NCBI GenBank assembly: GCA_024663395.1 | Contig: JANFAH010000061.1 | Span: forward strand, 186,001 to 250,000 | Length of the DNA stretch: 64,000 nucleotides | Origin: Pisolithus tinctorius | Taxonomy: Eukaryota; Basidiomycota; Agaricomycetes; Boletales; Pisolithaceae | Direction: 5' to 3' | Shown: positions 42,901-53,864 of the stretch, piece by piece | Layout of the letters: every line of letters begins with the position of its first letter | How positions within the stretch are numbered: position 1 is the stretch's first letter | The notes under the pieces: generated by a model | What the model saw: the letters and a program-made list of their open reading frames with translations, nothing else | The model's database searches: none | What the model was told of the DNA's origin: nothing | Position numbers and translations under genes: made by a program

Positions 42901-45690
42901 CCTTGCATGTGGTATGTCATTCGCCCCATTCTTCATATCTGATTGTTGCAATCTTGTGTAGTCGGTCTATAACTCTAGAGTTGTCAGTATATAGTATTAC
43001 TTGAGTGCGCATGGCCATGACATGCAGAGCGGTCACGTGACTCCGCTTAGTCAACATCGCAGGACTTTCTGCACAAGTCCTAATACCAAGTGCACGTGTC
43101 AATTCACTTGACAAATCCTTGAATAAATATATATTGCTGACACAGCATGGCTGTGGAACATTTCAAGTGCGAGGTTGTCCACCCTTGCTGCATGCTTCAA
43201 TGTTTCGACTTGCAAAACTTCTTCCAGCAGCTTCCTTTGTATGACGAGCCTTGATGGCTCCTTGATCTCGATCCACCTTGCAACAACCTTTGTCTTGATG
43301 TGACTTATGTGCTGCGGCACCCTGTGTGAGTCGACAATCTCTTCATACACAAACCTTTTCACTTCGAGACTGGCCACAGGTGTTTCGAGTTCCTCAACTT
43401 TGACTCTCATGGGCTTCGAATGTTCTTCGAGCCTTTCTGTTTCGAAGGCAAGTGGTTCCTTTGACATGAGTGACTTGTCTGCTATCTTGTCATATCCATG
43501 ACTCTCGGACTCGGACTCAGTCCAGTCCAGACCCCTAGCCCCTATCTCCGGTCAAGTCCGGTCCTGGTCCAGCCTAGAAAACCCAATCCGGCCCTAGATA
43601 ACTCAACTCCGGCCTGCATAACCCAAGTCCGGTGTTTTACCCCTATCTCCGGTCTGTTTCAGCCTCTCGGCCTTGCGCTGCTCCACCCCAGTCCTCCCAG
43701 GTCTATGTCTGGGTCACCCGGACATAACTCCGGTCTGTTTCCCTTTGTTTGTACTATATTTAGTCTAGCCTGTTCATCAGACTTTGCTTACTGTACAATC
43801 CTGTGTCCGACCCCAGTTATGCCGGTCACCCGGACTTTGGCTATTAGCCTCTGCATAGCCACTGTGGCTATCCTCATCTTGCTAATCATCTCACTAATAG
43901 CTTATTCACAAGTCCGGCTCTATGTTCATTATCCCGGACCGGCCTCATGTATTTAACCCCTGTACATACTTCGTAGCACCCTCAGTCAGAATATCAACTT
44001 AGTATTACCCTCAACTCCGTATTACCCCTCGAGACTACTCTATAGCTAAGGCCGAGCCTTAAGCTATCCCCGGCCCCTGTCCCGGACCTCTCCCTGGCTT
44101 GCATAAGGGTACAGCACATAAGCTGAGACCAAGGGAGGTAGATCCAACCCTGGACCGGCTTCCCCCTGTGCGCACTCCAACACCGGTCGGTTTCCCACGC
44201 TCCCGGCCTTGTTCCCACGCTCCCGGCCTTAAGTCCGGCCCTCCGGACTTAGCCCCTAACCTCTGGCCTCAACTCTGGTCCAACCGGACTTGGCCCCTGT
44301 CTCTCGGCCTTGATTCTGGCCACTTGGACTCAGCCCCTGTCACCCGGTCTTGAAGCCTGGTCACTCCGAGGGTAAACCCGTACTTCACATATCTGCCAAA
44401 CCTCTTTGCTGACTGCAGGAACCTTGATGGTGTTTTCTTTAAGACTTTGACCTCTTAAGCTGAAAGTATCAGTAACTAGCTGAGAAACTCGGTGAGAATG
44501 AAATGAAAAACCCCCTTGAGCATGCTCACTCACCTTGAATTCAATTGGCACCTGCGTCATGGGTGGCTCTTCCACTGGCTCAACTCGCTCGAGCTCTGGT
44601 GTTTCCTGTAATTTTACAGTCAGTAGATCTCTTGTACCCGAAGTAGACTCCTCTATCTCAAAACACAGTGTGTCTGCAGCCTTCTTGATGTAGTTGGTAC
44701 TTGGGTCTTCATTTGCCATCTCCTCAGGTGAACTTGGTGGCTGTGTGCGACCCACTGATGCTGCCACTGGCATTTGCTCATGCTGTGTGCAGTCCAGTAA
44801 TTCCATAGGCTCCTGTATACCAGTTGTCAGTGAGTCGTACACAGGTGAACTTGGAAAAAACCTCGTAGGCTGTTGCTGCTTGTCCAAACCAGATCCCTGG
44901 TTGCTTTGGGGCTCATAGTAGTCTTCCGTGCTTGTTTGTGCTCGCTCCAAGTGAAATCCTTTGTGTAGTAGTCATGTGGCTGTGTATGTTACTTGCTGCA
45001 TGGGCCATGGATCATCCAAGTGTCACCATTGATCATCACATCGCATTTTCCAAATGATTTTGCACCAGAACTCCTTGTCGAAGCTGTGCAAATACAGATC
45101 TTCAACTTTGTCAGCCTCGAGCCATCTTGAGACCCGTAGATATGTCACCAAGTTGAGAAAATTTAGCCTGTAAATTGTTAGCTCCTCTTGTGAATGGACT
45201 TTCCTCCTTGCAAGGCTATCAACGAGACCATAAATATCGTTCCTCGAATACTGTCAATCCCATTCCCTAGATCCAGGATATAAGCATGCAACAGCCACCA
45301 TGAACTCAGGCCAGCTCAAATGCTCCTGGACAAACTCATACCAGGCATTAGAACTTGCGCTGCCTGCATACCAACATGCCCATTTGGCCCATTCTTGATT
45401 GTCAAAACACTTCGCATGCTTGCAAAGTCTTCAAACACTTTCGAAATACCTGAAAAGGTCAGTTGCGCATCCTGAGAATTGTGGTGCATCACTCAAATGT
45501 CTCGGTGGCATTCCCTCGATCCACTTTGGTGCATTCTCGCAGCTTCTTCGTAACATTTCCACAATCAATTTGCCTTTGGAATTCACTCTCGACTTGTGTG
45601 ACTTTCGTGCACATCGCTTGCCTGTCATTTTCTGCTCGAGTAGAAGACCTGAAAATTTCCTAACTTCTGAGTGCAGACTGCAGTGAAACT
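42901..45690 (-). pseudogene. Degenerate gag of LTR3 copy 2, split by a solo LTR
   Basis: Minus frames match the gag remnants at 20421-22233 and 56172-58101: a capsid-like part near 45500 (DAPQFSGCATDLFRYFES), a middle with YYEPQSNQGSGLDKQ (44950-44390), and a coiled-coil-like part at 43467-43099 (FETERLEEHSKP..VEELETP). An 891-bp LTR-like insert (43497-44387) separates the last two. Confidence 0.68.
43497..44387 (+). mobile_element. Solo LTR-like insertion rich in CCGG
   Basis: The gag sequence is interrupted between two CATATC copies (43491-43496 and 44388-44393). The insert runs from CATGACTCTCGG to GTACTTCA, has a possible TATA-like GTATTTAACCCC and, near its centre, an AATATCAACTTAGTATTACC segment like that in LTR2. 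CCGG occurs more than twenty times in 0.9 kb. The orientation call rests on the LTR2-like segment. Confidence 0.65.
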
Positions 45691-45775
45691 AAAAATTCCG
45701 AAAGACTTAGCTAATTGTTCTGAATGCTTGCAGTGATAAAAGGTGACTTCTTTCCCCAAAACAGACAGAACCCCC

Positions 45776-45791
45776 CTGACGGTGGGCTCCA
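45776..45791 (-). promoter_or_regulatory. Primer binding site, LTR3 copy 2
   Basis: Minus-strand TGGAGCCCACCGTCAG, the same site as in LTR1 and LTR3 copies 1 and 3. Confidence 0.7.
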
Positions 45792-45793
45792 GA

Positions 45794-46265
45794 TGTAGGA
45801 ACAGGTAAAATAGATATACCTAGAATGGTAACAGTCAGTAATGATGGGCGAGTATAATGCTTGACCCAAGAGGGAGGTTCTCTCTGGAGAAAAAGAAGTG
45901 TAGTAAAAATGTAAAAAATGCGAACTCCAATGGAAAACTTAACTCTGTCTGTCTGATAGCTCTTGCCAGTCCTCCTGGCCCTCTGGGTACACCCCAAAGT
46001 AAATAATTCTAACTTCAAAAACTTGCTGAATTGCAAGACTAAATCACCCTACTACTGAGGGCCTGTGACATGGATTGGTTGTTTTTGGTAAACTGAACTC
46101 GCGTGAACACAGTGCACGTGCTTAGTCAGCAACGTGGCTGCTTGCCACCAAGTCCAGTGGTACAATGTGAAACAAAAACAAGGAAATAAAACAAAGAAAA
46201 ACTCTCCACCCCTGAACCCTTGACCCAGGCAGCTTCTCCTAGGGAACTCAAACTCATTCCCTACA
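45794..46265 (-). repeat. 5' LTR of LTR3 copy 2
   Basis: 472 bp, matching 35560-36035. Confidence 0.88.
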
Positions 46266-46390
46266 CCGGTCACTTATGCTGGGCCCTGGTATTTGCCCTT
46301 TTCCTTGGTCATGAATATGCATGTGCACCATCATTGATAAATTGTTATCTTACCATGTATCTCTTGCCCAAAAACAGGAGACTGGTTACT
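46266..46390 (-). pseudogene. Upstream piece of the helicase gene (intron and short exon)
   Basis: Minus sequence has a palindromic intron core remnant (GTAACCAGTCTCC), an acceptor-like GGGCAAG, a short exon ending AGATACATG, and a GTAAGATAAC donor. The intron half ends CATAAGTGACCGG at the LTR3 border. It joins logically to CTGGTCACTTGTTTTTGAGCAG at 35559-35538, the other half of the same intron. Confidence 0.6.
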
Positions 46391-47863
46391 TGTCATGACC
46401 ATGCATTCATTATAAGTCCTTACTCACTCCACACCCTCTTCCACCAGTCATCCACTCACTCTGCACCAACTCCACCCAGCATCTGTCAGTTGCAAGCCAT
46501 CTCTGCTCTGACTGCTGTCAGACTTGTGTTGCTCTCCTACCAGACTGAGCAGACCATTCTCTGAGGGGTCATGTGACTACCTTTGGACTTCTCCCTGACA
46601 GTGCACAGTCAGGTACTCCACAGTGTGCACACTGCATGGTCCAGCACCTGGACTGTTTCCTTTCCTGGATGTTCTGTGTTACCCATTCAAATGTCCTCTG
46701 TCATAACCATGCATTCACTCTAGGTCTTTACTCACTCCGCACCCCCTTCTGCCAGTCATTCGCTCACTCCACCAACTCCGCCCACCTTCTATCATCTATG
46801 AACCATCTCCACTCCGACTGCTGTCGGACTTGTGTTGTTCTCCTACCGGACCGAGCAGACTGCTCTCTAAGTGGTCATGTGACTGTCTTCAGACTTCTCC
46901 CTGACAGTGCACAGTCAGGTACTCTGCAGCATGCACACTGCATGGTCCAGCATCTGGACTGTTTCCTTTTCTGGGTGTTCTATGTTACCCACTCGTATGT
47001 CCTCCATCTACCCTTCATTCGTCGTCTAGGAAGTTTTTACTTGAAAATTTCTGGGTCTCCATATGTCAGTTCCAATTCTGGTTACTGTACCTCTGTAACA
47101 GTATAAAAGCATGTATCGTACTCCACTGTTCTTCAGTATGAATATCAACTTAGTTCCTACTCCTACTGTCTCTGACTTCTGCCTGTTGGAGTTACCTCTG
47201 ACTCTCCATCTATACTCTCCCTCTGAAATACGAGGGCTGAGATCATGCAAGGGGTAGCGCATGAGCTAAACCCGATGCCCTCACTCCACTCCACCTCTGT
47301 CTCAGCAGACTTTGTTCCTGCCAACACTCTGCTAGTCGGAGTTCTGTTCTTCTGTGTCAGACTTGCTTCCAGACCTTCCTCTAGACCTTATATAGCATCG
47401 GAGTTGGTCGGAGTAGGCCTGGACTTGACATCCTCCACCTACCCTTCATTCGTCATCTAGGAAGTTTTACTTGAAAATTTCTGGTTCTCCATATGTCAGT
47501 TCTGATTCCAGTTACTGTACCTCCATAGTAGTATAAAAGCATGTATCATACTCTGCCATTCCTCAGTACAAATATCAACTTAGTTCCTACTCCTTCTGTC
47601 TCTGTCTTCTGTCTGTTGGAGTTACCTCTGACTCTCTCTGTCTATACTCTCCCTCTGAAATACAAGGGCTGAGATTGTGCAAGGGGGTAGTGCATGAGCT
47701 AAACCTGATGCCCTCACTCTGCTCTGCCTTTGTCCCAGCAGACCTCATTCCTGCCACCACTCCACTTGTCAGAGTTCTGTTCCTTCCTGTCAGACTTGCT
47801 TCCAAACCCTTTTCTAGACCTTGTTTAGCATTGGAGTTGGTTGGAGTAGGCCTGGACTTGACA
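46391..47863 (+). repeat. 5' LTR2 with a nested solo LTR2
   Basis: The outer LTR consists of 46391-46698 and 47436-47863 (about 736 bp), TGTCATGACC..GGACTTGACA. A TATA-like GTATAAAAGC is at 47531. Confidence 0.85.
46699..47430 (+). mobile_element. Solo LTR2 inserted in the 5' LTR2
   Basis: 732 bp with both LTR2 ends, flanked by TCCTC on both sides (46694-46698, 47431-47435), a 5-bp target duplication. A TATA-like GTATAAAAGC is at 47101. Confidence 0.9.
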
Positions 47864-47992
47864 GTATATTTGTACTCACACTTGTACAATCTCATTTTCT
47901 GTCCTCCAAAAAACTTACACCATTATGAGAACTCAAGCTCAATCCAAAAGAGAGGTTGCTGAGAACCTTGCTGTAGTGCTAGCTAATCCACA

Positions 47993-49207
47993 TTGACTCC
48001 CTTCCATTGTGAGCAGTTCCAATCTTTCTCCACTCGACACTGCTCTTGCACTGAGGGCGAAAGCACTTCACAAGCTGGTCGCTCTGACCTCCACCCCACA
48101 ACCTTCCATACTCCGTCTCCTCGCAATCAAGGTGATGGACCCGACCCTGACCCTGACTATCCTGATGGTGATCCCAATGGCAGGGGCAGCAGTGACAGGG
48201 ATATCCCTGAAGACCTGGCTGAGCTGCCAGAAGGTCCCCTCATAGCTCTTGCTAGAGCTGTCCATGTGCTTGTGCAGTCTAGTTTGCACACTGGGGACTC
48301 TGCTCCAAAAACCAAAGTCTGCGAGCCTGACACCTTCAATGGCTCTGACCCAAAGAAACTCCACAAGTTCCTTGTACAATGTGAGTTGAACTTCCAAGAC
48401 TGCCCCCATGCATTCCACTCTGACAGAGCCAAGGTTACCTTTGCTCAGTCTTATCTTAAGGGTATGGCCCTGGCTTGGTTCGAGCCAGACCTGCTAAACC
48501 CCAACAACTACGACCGCCCACTCTGGATGGACAACTATCATGAGTTCTTACAAGAGCTCACAACTAATTTCGGTCCACATGATGCCATAGCAGATGCCAT
48601 CCAACAACTCAAGAATCTCACCATGAAGGATGGCTCTTGAATTACCAAATATGTTGTGGAGTTCAATTGCTGGGCTTCACAGGTCAAGGACTATGGTGTC
48701 GGTGCACTCCACCACCACTTCTATAGCGGACTTCCACACCACATCAAGGATGAGATCGCTCGCATTGGAAAACCCTCTACCCTCACACAACTCTGCAAAC
48801 TCGCCCAGACCATTGATGTGCGCTACTGGAAGCACAAAGCAGAGATCTCATGCACCACCAAGTCCACCTCTGACAAGTCACAGTCTCCCAACTCCGACAA
48901 CAAAACTAAATCATCATCCTCTGCCTCCACTCCAAGGTCTGACACCAAGGGCAAGGGCAAGCAGAAAGATCTGCCCAAGGCCAATACATCCAAGCCCAAT
49001 ATTGCCCATCTTCTGGGCAAGGATGGAAAACTCTCCTCCACTGAATGCCAGTGCAGGATGAAGAACAACCTCTGCCTCTTCCATGGTGAGACTGGCCACT
49101 CTGCCAAGGACTATCCCAAGTCCACCTCTTGTGCAGCCAAAGCCCATGCAGCTACAGCTGGAACTCTGCCTACTCTGCCCACAGAGAAGACAGAGCCAAA
49201 AAATTAG
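47993..49207 (+). pseudogene. gag: Gag of the LTR2 element (plus)
   Basis: Two frames joined across an in-frame TGA at 48638-48640. The first holds a Pro/Asp-rich segment and the capsid-like domain (FNGSDPKKLHKFLVQCELNF, KGMALAWFEPDLLNP, ELTTNFGPHDAIADAIQQL). The second continues FNCWASQVKDYG, YSGLPHHIKDEI and a Lys/Ser linker. It ends in a damaged zinc knuckle CLFHGETGHSAKDYP, where the second and fourth ligands (normally Cys) are His and Tyr. The minus sister copy has Cys where the TGA stands here. Confidence 0.82.
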
Positions 49208-49385
49208 TCTGCTCCTCCAGGGAGCTTGCACAGCCTGGAGGAAGCATTGAACCCAACTGTGTGCAACTGGACATCTGACACAATGCATCCACTCTCTCTA
49301 GTCCGAACTCTTTACTTCTGTGTGTAACTTTTCTTGATTATTCTGTTGATACTTTTTCTGTGTTGATCGATTCCAGATCTTCTCA

Positions 49386-50216
49386 TTGTTTCGTAGACCC
49401 ATCTATAATCAAAAATATGCTATTCCTGTTTCCTCCATTTCTCTGCCAATTCTGCTCTGCTTGTTTGATGGTAGTACAAATGCTGTCATTTCCCAAGAAG
49501 TAGATCTTTCCCTCCACTTTCCTTCCAGCAATGTCAACTCCATTTCATTTTATGTTACTCCATTGGATTCTTCATGTTTGCTGGTATTAGGACACAACTG
49601 GCTCACCTGCTTCAATCCATCAATTGACTGGGTACTGGGCAGTATATCATTCAAACCACCATTACAGGGAATGCCAATGCCCCAGGCACCTTCATCACCT
49701 TCTGCTGTGACTTCTGCTCCAGATCTGACACCCTCTGCTCTGTCTGCAGCTCTGACTGCAATTCTGACTGATTCACTGCACTGCACTGCACTCATCTCAC
49801 TCATCAATGCTGCTGTGTATGTCAGAGCCTGTGCTCTCCCTGGCTCTAGACAGTTCCACTTACAGCTCTCCACTGATGATGTGAAGCTTTGTGCATCCTC
49901 TGCTTCTTCTCTGCCTCCTGACCTCTCTTCGGTCCCTCCTGAGTATCATGAGTTTGCTGACATCTTTAGTAAAGACAAGGCAACTGAACTTCTGCCACAC
50001 TACTCATTTGATCTCAAGATTGACCTTGAGGAAGGAGCCTCTCTGCCTATTGGCATGATCTACTCTCTTTCTCTGCCAGAGCTTGAAGCTCTCCACACCT
50101 TCATTGACAAGCATCTTGGCTACAGTTTCATCAAACAATCCACCTCCACTCATGGTGCCCCTGTCCTCTTCATAAAGAAGAAGGACAGTTCACTCCACCT
50201 CTGCATATATTATTGA
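49386..50216 (+). pseudogene. pol: Protease-like region and start of reverse transcriptase (LTR2, plus)
   Basis: The ORF has LCLFDGSTNAVISQEVDL and FYVTPLDSSCLLVLGHNWLT, the retropepsin-like fold region of this clade, although the active site reads FDGS and not D[TS]G. A Pro/Ser/Ala linker follows, then PEYHEFADIFSKDKA and the start of reverse transcriptase (LGYSFIKQSTSTHGAPVLFI). It ends at a TGA after LHLCIYY, where family members have D-Y-R. Confidence 0.8.
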
Positions 50217-51330
50217 GGACTCAACAAAATCATGAAAAAAGACCACTATCCACTGCCACTTATCTCCAACCTACTCACTCCCCAAGCCACGCTAAAGTCT
50301 ACACCAAGATCAACCTCTGCCATGCCTATCATCTAGTCCACATCACAGACAGAGATGAATGGAAAACAGCATTCCACACTTGCTATGGTTCTTATGAGTG
50401 GTGGGTAATGCCATTCAGTCTGACTAATTCACCTGCAGCCTTCCAGCGATTTGTTAATAGAATCTTTGTGGACATGCTCAATGTCTGCATCATGGTATAC
50501 CTCAATGACATCTTAATCTATTTGCAGGATATGGAGTTGCATTGTGAACACATAAAAGAGGTACTCCCACCGCCTTTGAAAGCATGGTCTCTATGCCAAG
50601 CCAGAGAAGTGTGAGTTTCACTCCGACTCTGTTGAGTATCTTGGCTACATTCTTTCTCCCTCTGGTCTCACCATGCCCACTGAGAAGGTTCAGGCAGTCT
50701 GCAACTGGCCTGAGCCACAGAAGGTGCAAGACATCCAGTCCTTCCTCGGTTTCGCAAACTTCTACAGATGATTCATTAATAACTACTCCAATATCATCGT
50801 TCTGCTCACTCGCCTCACATGAAAGGGTGCTCCTTGGAACTTTTCCGAGGAGTGCTGCTCCACTTTTCTCCACCTGAAGGATGCCTTCAGCTCCACCCCT
50901 ATTCTCACTCATTGGGCTCCTGATGCTCCGCTTACAGTAGAAACTGATGTCTCTGACTATGCCATTGCTGGTATTCTGTCAATCACCTGCTCTGACAGTG
51001 AACTCTGCCCAGTTGCTTTCTACTCCCACACCATGACTGCACCAAACTCAACTATGATACCCACAACAAGGAGCTGTTGGCTATCTTCGAGGCTTTCTGC
51101 CATTGGCAGCATTACCTAGAAGGTTCTGCCTTACCTGTCGACATGGTGATGGACCACAAAAACCTTGAGTAGTTCTCCACCTCTAAGGTCCTCACTCATC
51201 AACAGGCCCGCTGGTCAGAGTACCTTTCCCAGTTCAACCTTTCCATCCGCTTCCACCCTGGCCATCTGGGAGCCAAACCCAATCACTTACATGACTTTGG
51301 GATGTCTACCCAAAAGGGGGGATAGGGACT
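50213..51330 (+). pseudogene. pol: Reverse transcriptase and RNase H, broken (LTR2, plus)
   Basis: Frames give KTAFHTCYGSYEWWVMPFSL, then VYLNDILIY, where the catalytic YLDD has become YLND (near 50500). Thumb and RNase H pieces follow ([24 protein letters not shown]; FEAFCHWQHYLEG-like) over several frames. Catalysis is ruled out by the D-to-N change and the stops. Confidence 0.8.
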
Positions 51331-52890
51331 ACATGCAGGTAAATCCTCACAATCTCTGCCCAATGTTTACACAGGAGCAACTCGTGTCATCCCTCTGTAC
51401 CACTACCCTCATGGCACCTGTGCTCCATGCTGCCATGGTCTTCGATGTTGAGTGCTTGCACTCTGACATCATCTCCACCCTACCCTCTGACCCTGTCTCT
51501 GCCAGCCATCTCCCAACTCCAACTAAGCCTCAGTGGTCCCTGGACTCCAACAGTCTACTCCCCTTGATGGTCGCATCTTTGTCCCTGACATCGATGATGT
51601 CTGCCTTCGAGTGCTTCAGTTCAAACATGACCATCCTCTAGCAGGCCATTTTGGGCAGAACTGCACCCTAGAACTCGTCTGCAGGGACTACGTGTGGCCC
51701 AACCTCTGCTCTGACATGAAAGAATATGTCAGGTCTTGCACTGCCTGTGGATGGAGCAAAACTCTGTGACACCACCCCTATGGTCTACTGAAGCAACTCC
51801 CTGTCCCAGAGAGACCTTGGAACTCCATCTCCATGGACTTCATCAAACACCTCCCCAACTCTGATGGCTACTCCACCATACTCGTGGTAGTGGACCACCT
51901 CTCAAAGCAAGCAGTGTTCATCCCCACCCACAACTCCACCACCTCTGCCAAACTTGCTAAGCTCTTCCTTACCCATGTCTTCTCCAAGCACAGAGTACCA
52001 GCTAATGTCACCTTCAACAGAGGTCCTGAGTTCATCTCACACTTCTTCTTCTCTCTAGGAAAGGCCCTTGATATGTGTCTTCACATCACTTCAGGTTACC
52101 ACCCAGAAGGCGATGGCCAGACCAAATGAATGAACCAGACCCTCAAGCAGTACCTTCGCATTTACTGTAACTACCAACAAGACAAATGGGCTGAGCTGTT
52201 ACCTCTAGTGGAGTTCACTTTCAACAATGCACCAAGTGTGACAACTGAGTTTCTCCCTTCTTCGCTAACAAGGGGTACCATCCAAACCTGTCTGTGGTCC
52301 CTGACCAAGACTTCACCTCTCCAAGGGCTCACAACTATGTCATTGAGCTCTTCACCCTTCATGATTTCCTCTGCTCTGAAATGTCTGCCACTCAACAGTG
52401 CTACCAGGGTCCAGTGGATGCCAAACACATACCTCCACCTGAGTTCAAGGTCAGAGAACAGGCCTATGTCAAAGCCAAGTACTTCTGCTCCACTTGTCCT
52501 TTGGAGAAACTCTCCAAAAAGTACTTAGGTCCATTCACCATCTTGGCCAGGCCAGGTATGCACTCCATCACCCTTAAACTCCCTGACTCTATGCGCTGGT
52601 ACATCCAGTCTTCCATGTCTCACAACTGGAAGTCACAGTGGCTAACCCTTTCCCAAACCAACAACAACCTCTGCCTCCACCAGTGGATGTCAATGGTGAC
52701 CTTGAGTACAAAGTGTTGGAGATACTCGACTCTAAGGTGGACCACTGTCACTACCACTGTCAACTCTTGTATCTAGTCTGCTGGGCTGGTTACAAGAACA
52801 CTGATGAAGAAACCTCTTGGTTGCTTGCAACTGAGCTGGGTCATGCCTATGTGTCAAGTCTGGGCCTACTCCGACCAACTCCGACGCTAT
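51331..52890 (+). pseudogene. pol: Integrase with chromodomain, broken (LTR2, plus)
   Basis: Zinc-binding part HDHPLAGHFG..RSCTACGWSKT (51626-51765), a catalytic core starting SISMDFIKHLPN, the second acid position in VTFNRGPEF (Asn where Asp is expected), and GQTK where the catalytic Glu is expected. Then come ITLKLPDSM of the C-terminal domain and a chromodomain-like end YKVLEILDSKVDH..WAGYKNTDEETSWL. The chromodomain places it among chromoviruses, which target heterochromatin. The gene continues after the solo LTR2 at 53569 with DIVSAFHECYPHKPG. Confidence 0.82.
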
Positions 52891-53563
52891 ATAAGGTCTA
52901 GAGGAAGGTCCGGAAGCAAGTCTGACACAGAAGAACAGAACTCTGACTAGCGGAGTGTTTGGCAGGAACGAAGTCTGCCAAGACAGAGGCGGAGCGGAGT
53001 GAGGGCATCGGGTTTAGCTCGTGCGCTACCCCCTTGCATGATCTCAGCCCTTGTATTTCAGAGGGAAAGTACAGGTAGAGAGTCGGAGATAACTCTGACA
53101 GGCAGGAGACAGAATCAGAGGGAGTAGGAACTAAGTTGATATTCGTACTAAAGAACAGCGGAGTACAGTACATGCTTTTATACCGCTATGGAGGTACAGT
53201 AATTGGAATCAGAACTGACATATGGAGATGCATAAATTTTCAAGTAAAATTTCCTGGACGACGAATGAAGGGTAGACGGAGGATGTATGAACGGGTAACA
53301 GAGCATCCAGAAAAGGAAACAGTCCAGGTGCTGGACCATGTGGTGAGCATGCTGCGGAGTACCTGACTGCGAAGGTAGTCACATGACCCCTCAGAGAATG
53401 GACTGCTTGGTCCGGTAGGAGAGGACACAAGTCTGACAGCAGTCAGAGCGGAGATGGTTTGTAGCCAACAGAAGTTGGGCGGAGTTGGTGTGGAGTGAGT
53501 GAATGACCGGTGGAGTAGGGTGCAGAGTGTGTAGGGACTTATAATGAACACACAGTCGTGACA
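52852..53563 (-). mobile_element. Solo LTR2 (minus) in the integrase end
   Basis: 712 bp with LTR2 ends, reversed relative to the host element, flanked by CTATG on both sides (52847-52851, 53564-53568). The reading frame GHAY/DIVSAFHE closes when it is removed. Confidence 0.92.
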
Positions 53564-53568
53564 CTATG

Positions 53569-53864
53569 ACATAGTCTCTGCTTTCCATGAATGCTATCCA
53601 CACAAACCTGGCCTGTATCAACCTCTGCCATAATACTCTGCCCACATAACCTTCCCCTGTGGGCCAACTCCACCCTTTACTGCACTACCTTAAGTACTTT
53701 AGAATTTTCTCCACTTATCTGTTTCACTTCTCAGAATCACAAGGAAAATCACAAGTCTATTTTGTAGTAGTACAAAAATATACAAACTAAAAGCAAAACA
53801 CAAAAAGAAAAGAAAAAGAAAAGAAAAAGAAAAAGAAAGAAAAAGAAACTTCTCTACTCCTCCA
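53569..53864 (+). other. Pol end and purine-rich low-complexity stretch
   Basis: The final integrase codons are followed by untranslated sequence and a simple (A)nG-rich run at about 53790-53848 (AAAAAGAAAAG repeats). Confidence 0.6.

Larger units (their letters stand above)
35560..46265 (-). mobile_element. Complete non-autonomous LTR element (LTR3 family), copy 2
   Basis: Two LTR3 copies in the same (minus) orientation bound 10.7 kb: 5' LTR 45794-46265 and 3' LTR 35560-36035. Flanks are CCAG (35556-35559) and CCGG (46266-46269). Inside, in minus order, are the primer site, degenerate gag (with a solo LTR in it), the exon/intron array with the ERG26 fragment, an LTR1 insertion, and about 1.1 kb of unidentified sequence. 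No protease, reverse transcriptase or integrase is found, so its movement would need proteins from another element. CpG has largely decayed to TpG/CpA compared with copy 1. Confidence 0.85.

Noticed and set aside
53790..53848. AAAAG-rich run as the polypurine tract of the LTR2 element
   Set aside because: It is 1.4 kb from the 3' LTR; the G-run at 55252-55260 directly before the LTR is the better candidate.
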